A stretch of 36,173 nt of DNA, from positions 1 to 36,173 of the forward strand of contig CALEVL010000144.1 in the NCBI GenBank assembly GCA_937924675.1. The letters are read 5' to 3'. Source of the DNA: an uncultured Ignavibacteria bacterium. GTDB lineage: Bacteria; Bacteroidota; Ignavibacteria; Tepidaquicellales; Tepidaquicellaceae. How positions within the stretch are numbered: the stretch's first letter is position 1; each line of letters starts with the position of its first letter. Made by a program: the position numbers and the translations under genes. Shown here one piece after another: positions 34,361 to 36,173 of this stretch. The notes beneath the pieces were generated by a model that was given only the letters and a program-made list of their open reading frames with translations, did not search any database and had not been told where the DNA came from.

Positions 34361-35008
34361 ATGAAAAGCATTTTAAAATTATTTGGTTTGATCATTATTT
34401 TGTTGAGCTTAAACTCAGCTTCAGCACAAACCACAGTGGGCTTTTACGGTGGACTAAGCATGATAAGTCTGTCAGGTGATTCCCCCGATCTTACCGGATA
34501 TTCAGGCAATGGCGGTTATGTTTTCGGACTTAGTTTCGAGACCAACATCACAAAGGACATAAAACTCATGATACAGCCAAACAGCTCAAGTTACGGTACA
34601 ATGATCGGGTTTGATGTTGGTGAAGAAGAGCTTAAGGACAGTATTGAATTGGATGTGACGTATTACAGGCTGCCAGTTCTTATAAAATTTGAAGCACTCA
34701 ACGATTACACTTACTTCATAAGCGGACTTGACTTGGGATTCCTGAATGAGGCAAAGTACACTGACGTAAAGCAAACAATCGAGGAAACAGATATCTCGGA
34801 CAGCTTTGAGAGTTTCGATTTGGCCGCAGTATTCGGTGCAGGTGTCAAGTTTCCGGTCAGTTATTTCATTGCATCAGCAGAGGTCAAGTATTCACAAAGC
34901 TTGTTGAACGCAAGCTCAAATGTCCCGGAGGTTCAGTTCAATTCTCTTCCTTCGAGATTCAGATTTTCCGGATTTCAACTTATTGCTAATATTTCTTACA
35001 AATTTTGA
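34361..35008 (+). CDS. PorT-like outer-membrane beta-barrel protein
   Basis: A 215-residue protein with a signal peptide (cleavage likely after LNSASAQ, about residue 23). The mature part begins TTVGFYGGLSMISLSGDS and has barrel-like strands such as GGYVFGLSFETNITKDIKL, the YYRLPVLIKFEA motif found in many PorT-family barrels, and AAVFGAGVKFPVSYFIA. The last residues (LIANISYKF) end in Phe, the usual BAM-recognised C-terminal signal. It is predicted to be an eight-stranded barrel in the outer membrane. Function is unknown. The gene follows the Wzi homologue after 40 bases, so it may assist surface glycan anchoring, but an unrelated role is equally possible. Confidence 0.8.
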   Translation: MKSILKLFGLIIILLSLNSASAQTTVGFYGGLSMISLSGDSPDLTGYSGNGGYVFGLSFETNITKDIKLMIQPNSSSYGTMIGFDVGEEELKDSIELDVTYYRLPVLIKFEALNDYTYFISGLDLGFLNEAKYTDVKQTIEETDISDSFESFDLAAVFGAGVKFPVSYFIASAEVKYSQSLLNASSNVPEVQFNSLPSRFRFSGFQLIANISYKF

Positions 35009-35013
35009 TTCAA

Positions 35014-36054
35014 ATGAAAATACTATCTCATAAATCCAGATTAAGAATTGTTGGAATGTACAATCTAATATTGGGGCTGCTCATTTTTCTTTCGGCTTCT
35101 GTTCCGGTCAGTGCAAATGGTTTATCAAACATGAATGGTCTGAAGCTTACTAATTCGGGCGATTCACTGAAGAGCAGAGTTTACGAACATGCAACTTTGA
35201 AAGGTCACAAGTTCATAATAAATTCTAGCATAGGCTCGCCGTTTATTCAGACATTCCTGGAAAACCGATTAGGTGCCGGTCAAACCATTGATCTTGATAT
35301 CCCGACGATTAGAATCAGCGGAACTGAGGTTGTCCAACTCAAAGGAGAACTGCTCTTTACTGCCCTGAACTTAAAATACCAGCAAAAGATAAAAGATTGG
35401 ATGGCTTTCAACGCCAGTGTTCTTGTTACCGGCAGACTGGGAACAAAAGCAGGTTCGCTGATTTCCGAAGGTGTGAATGTCTTCACAGGGTATCAGATGG
35501 GATGGCTTTTTAAGGTCTATGAAAACAAAGAGATGATGCTTTCCGGTACACTTGATATCACAAATAATTCTGTAACGATTATTGATCTGGAGAAATTTGT
35601 TCAGGGAATAATTGACAGTGGAAAGATCACAAAAGACAATCAGCTGGTAAAAGAAATACCGACACTCAGGGCAGGCGGAGGGCTGAGAGGTTCTTATGCA
35701 TTCAATCAGACATTTGGCTTTACCGGTTTTGCAAGCCTCAGTAATGGAGAATCGGCAGACAGGGATAATTCAAATGATTGGTTCTTCAATTTTGGTCTGG
35801 CATTTGATGCAGATCTGATGCCGAAACAGAAGGTCCCGATTGGTTTCCTTTTGGGTTTCTATAGTATTGATTTTGCCGGTGCAGAAGTAGCTCTGGAAAA
35901 TGATCCAAAGAATTTCGTTTTTCAAATAAACTATACCGGAAAAGAAGACCTTAATCTTGGAGTGGATGTTAACTATCAGACTTACAAGCCGGTAAACTAC
36001 GACCGTAATATAAGTTTCGTCAACGTTTCATTGGGGCTCAAATATTTCTTCTGA
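35014..36054 (+). CDS. Predicted outer-membrane beta-barrel protein of unknown function
   Basis: A 346-residue protein I cannot assign to a named family. It has a basic N-terminus, one hydrophobic segment (YNLILGLLIFLSASVPVSANG) that fits a signal peptide, and amphipathic strands ending in VSLGLKYFF. The aromatic C-terminus and terms such as GFTGFASLSNGE and FGLAFDADLMPKQ suggest an OM barrel. A TTG at 35005, giving a TTGA overlap with the previous stop, is an alternative start adding three residues; I prefer ATG 35014. It is the last plus-strand gene, with a hairpin over its stop codon. Confidence 0.72.
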   Translation: MKILSHKSRLRIVGMYNLILGLLIFLSASVPVSANGLSNMNGLKLTNSGDSLKSRVYEHATLKGHKFIINSSIGSPFIQTFLENRLGAGQTIDLDIPTIRISGTEVVQLKGELLFTALNLKYQQKIKDWMAFNASVLVTGRLGTKAGSLISEGVNVFTGYQMGWLFKVYENKEMMLSGTLDITNNSVTIIDLEKFVQGIIDSGKITKDNQLVKEIPTLRAGGGLRGSYAFNQTFGFTGFASLSNGESADRDNSNDWFFNFGLAFDADLMPKQKVPIGFLLGFYSIDFAGAEVALENDPKNFVFQINYTGKEDLNLGVDVNYQTYKPVNYDRNISFVNVSLGLKYFF

Positions 36055-36081
36055 TAAGTCGTACTGAACAGACGATCAGAA
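36049..36081. terminator. Candidate bidirectional hairpin between convergent genes
   Basis: An inverted repeat covers both stop codons of the convergent genes. TTCTGA (36049-36054) pairs with TCAGAA (36076-36081), and TCGT (36059-36062) pairs with ACGA (36072-36075). A four-base TAAG bulge lies on the left arm and the loop is nine bases. It could end transcription from both sides. No strong T tract follows on either strand, so it is only a moderate candidate. Confidence 0.3.
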
Positions 36082-36173
36082 TACTTCTCCGAGATTAAGC
36101 GAGAAACTGCTTGAGCCATCTGCACCTCGTCCGAAATCAATTGCAATATTGGTTCTTGAATCTTTATTGAATT
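36076..36173 (-). CDS. C-terminal fragment of a probable outer-membrane protein (partial)
   Basis: Read on the minus strand, the last 98 bases give 31 in-frame residues and then a TGA. They include IAIDFGRGADGSSSFSLNL and end LGEVF. The alternating polar/hydrophobic pattern and terminal Phe look like the last strand of an OM barrel or a similar secreted beta protein. The rest of the gene is beyond the window. If real, it converges on the polysaccharide operon and marks its 3' boundary. The fragment is short, so the call rests only on pattern and position. Confidence 0.4.
   Translation of the reverse strand, partial: FNKDSRTNIAIDFGRGADGSSSFSLNLGEVF

Noticed and set aside
1..36173. tRNA genes, CRISPR arrays, insertion sequences or attachment sites
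   Set aside because: No cloverleaf-like segment, regularly spaced repeat, transposase or integrase reading frame was recognised; the window is almost wholly filled by glycan genes.

Overview
The window is one long, tightly packed polysaccharide biosynthesis operon, with 33 genes on the plus strand and the last bases of a converging minus-strand gene. Base composition is AT-leaning (roughly 40% GC by eye). Most starts lack a clear Shine-Dalgarno sequence, TTG starts are unusually common, and the 3' end encodes outer-membrane barrels of the Wzi-like and PorT-like kinds. Together these suggest a Gram-negative of the Bacteroidota / Chlorobiota-Ignavibacteriota (FCB) group. That placement is an inference from style and protein families, not a proven assignment. 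No tRNA, rRNA, CRISPR array, insertion sequence or phage gene was seen, and no gap between genes exceeds about 220 bases.

Layout. (1) Bases 1-3234: two related GT4 glycosyltransferases (the first cut by the window edge) and a GtrB/ArnC-like polyprenyl-phosphate glycosyltransferase. (2) 3236-8129: a WbqC-family protein, a NeuD/PglD-like acyltransferase, a cytosolic GH43-like beta-propeller, an RffA/WecE transaminase for dTDP-4-amino-4,6-dideoxygalactose, and a GT39-like membrane glycosyltransferase. (3) 8134-11376: a polysaccharide-deacetylase-like protein, a GNAT acyltransferase and a GT2 enzyme with an odd N-terminus. (4) 11363-20430: four GT4 enzymes, an AsnB-type amidotransferase, an O-antigen polymerase/ligase-like membrane protein and a CapK/PaaK-like adenylate-forming protein. 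(5) 20427-22236: a formyltransferase-fold protein and a UDP-glucuronate 4-epimerase-like enzyme. (6) 22254-28658: a second AsnB, two methyltransferases, a hexapeptide acyltransferase, a DPM1-like GT2 and a GT-C membrane protein. (7) 28655-32598: a DegT/DnrJ aminotransferase, a PglC-like initiating sugar transferase and a PglF/WbpM-like 4,6-dehydratase. (8) 32644-36054: a Wzi-family outer-membrane protein and two further predicted beta-barrels. A hairpin covers the convergent junction with the minus-strand gene.

How the genes probably work together. The 3' dehydratase/aminotransferase/phosphoglycosyltransferase set would make a UDP-2-acetamido-4-amino-trideoxyhexose (bacillosamine-type) and load an amino-trideoxy sugar onto undecaprenyl phosphate. 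At least six GT4 and one or two GT2 enzymes would extend it with sugars that include an acylated dTDP-Fuc4N and possibly amidated uronic acids (4-epimerase plus two AsnB proteins). Acyl, formyl-like, methyl and adenylate-linked modifications would decorate the repeat. The two polyprenyl-phosphate-sugar synthase-like GT2s and two GT-C proteins suggest periplasmic decoration, and the polymerase/ligase-like protein and Wzi-like barrel suggest polymerisation and surface attachment. A flippase (Wzx) or ABC exporter, a chain-length regulator (Wzz/Wzc), an outer-membrane export channel (Wza) and dTDP-sugar precursor genes (RmlA/RmlB) are not visible here and must lie elsewhere.
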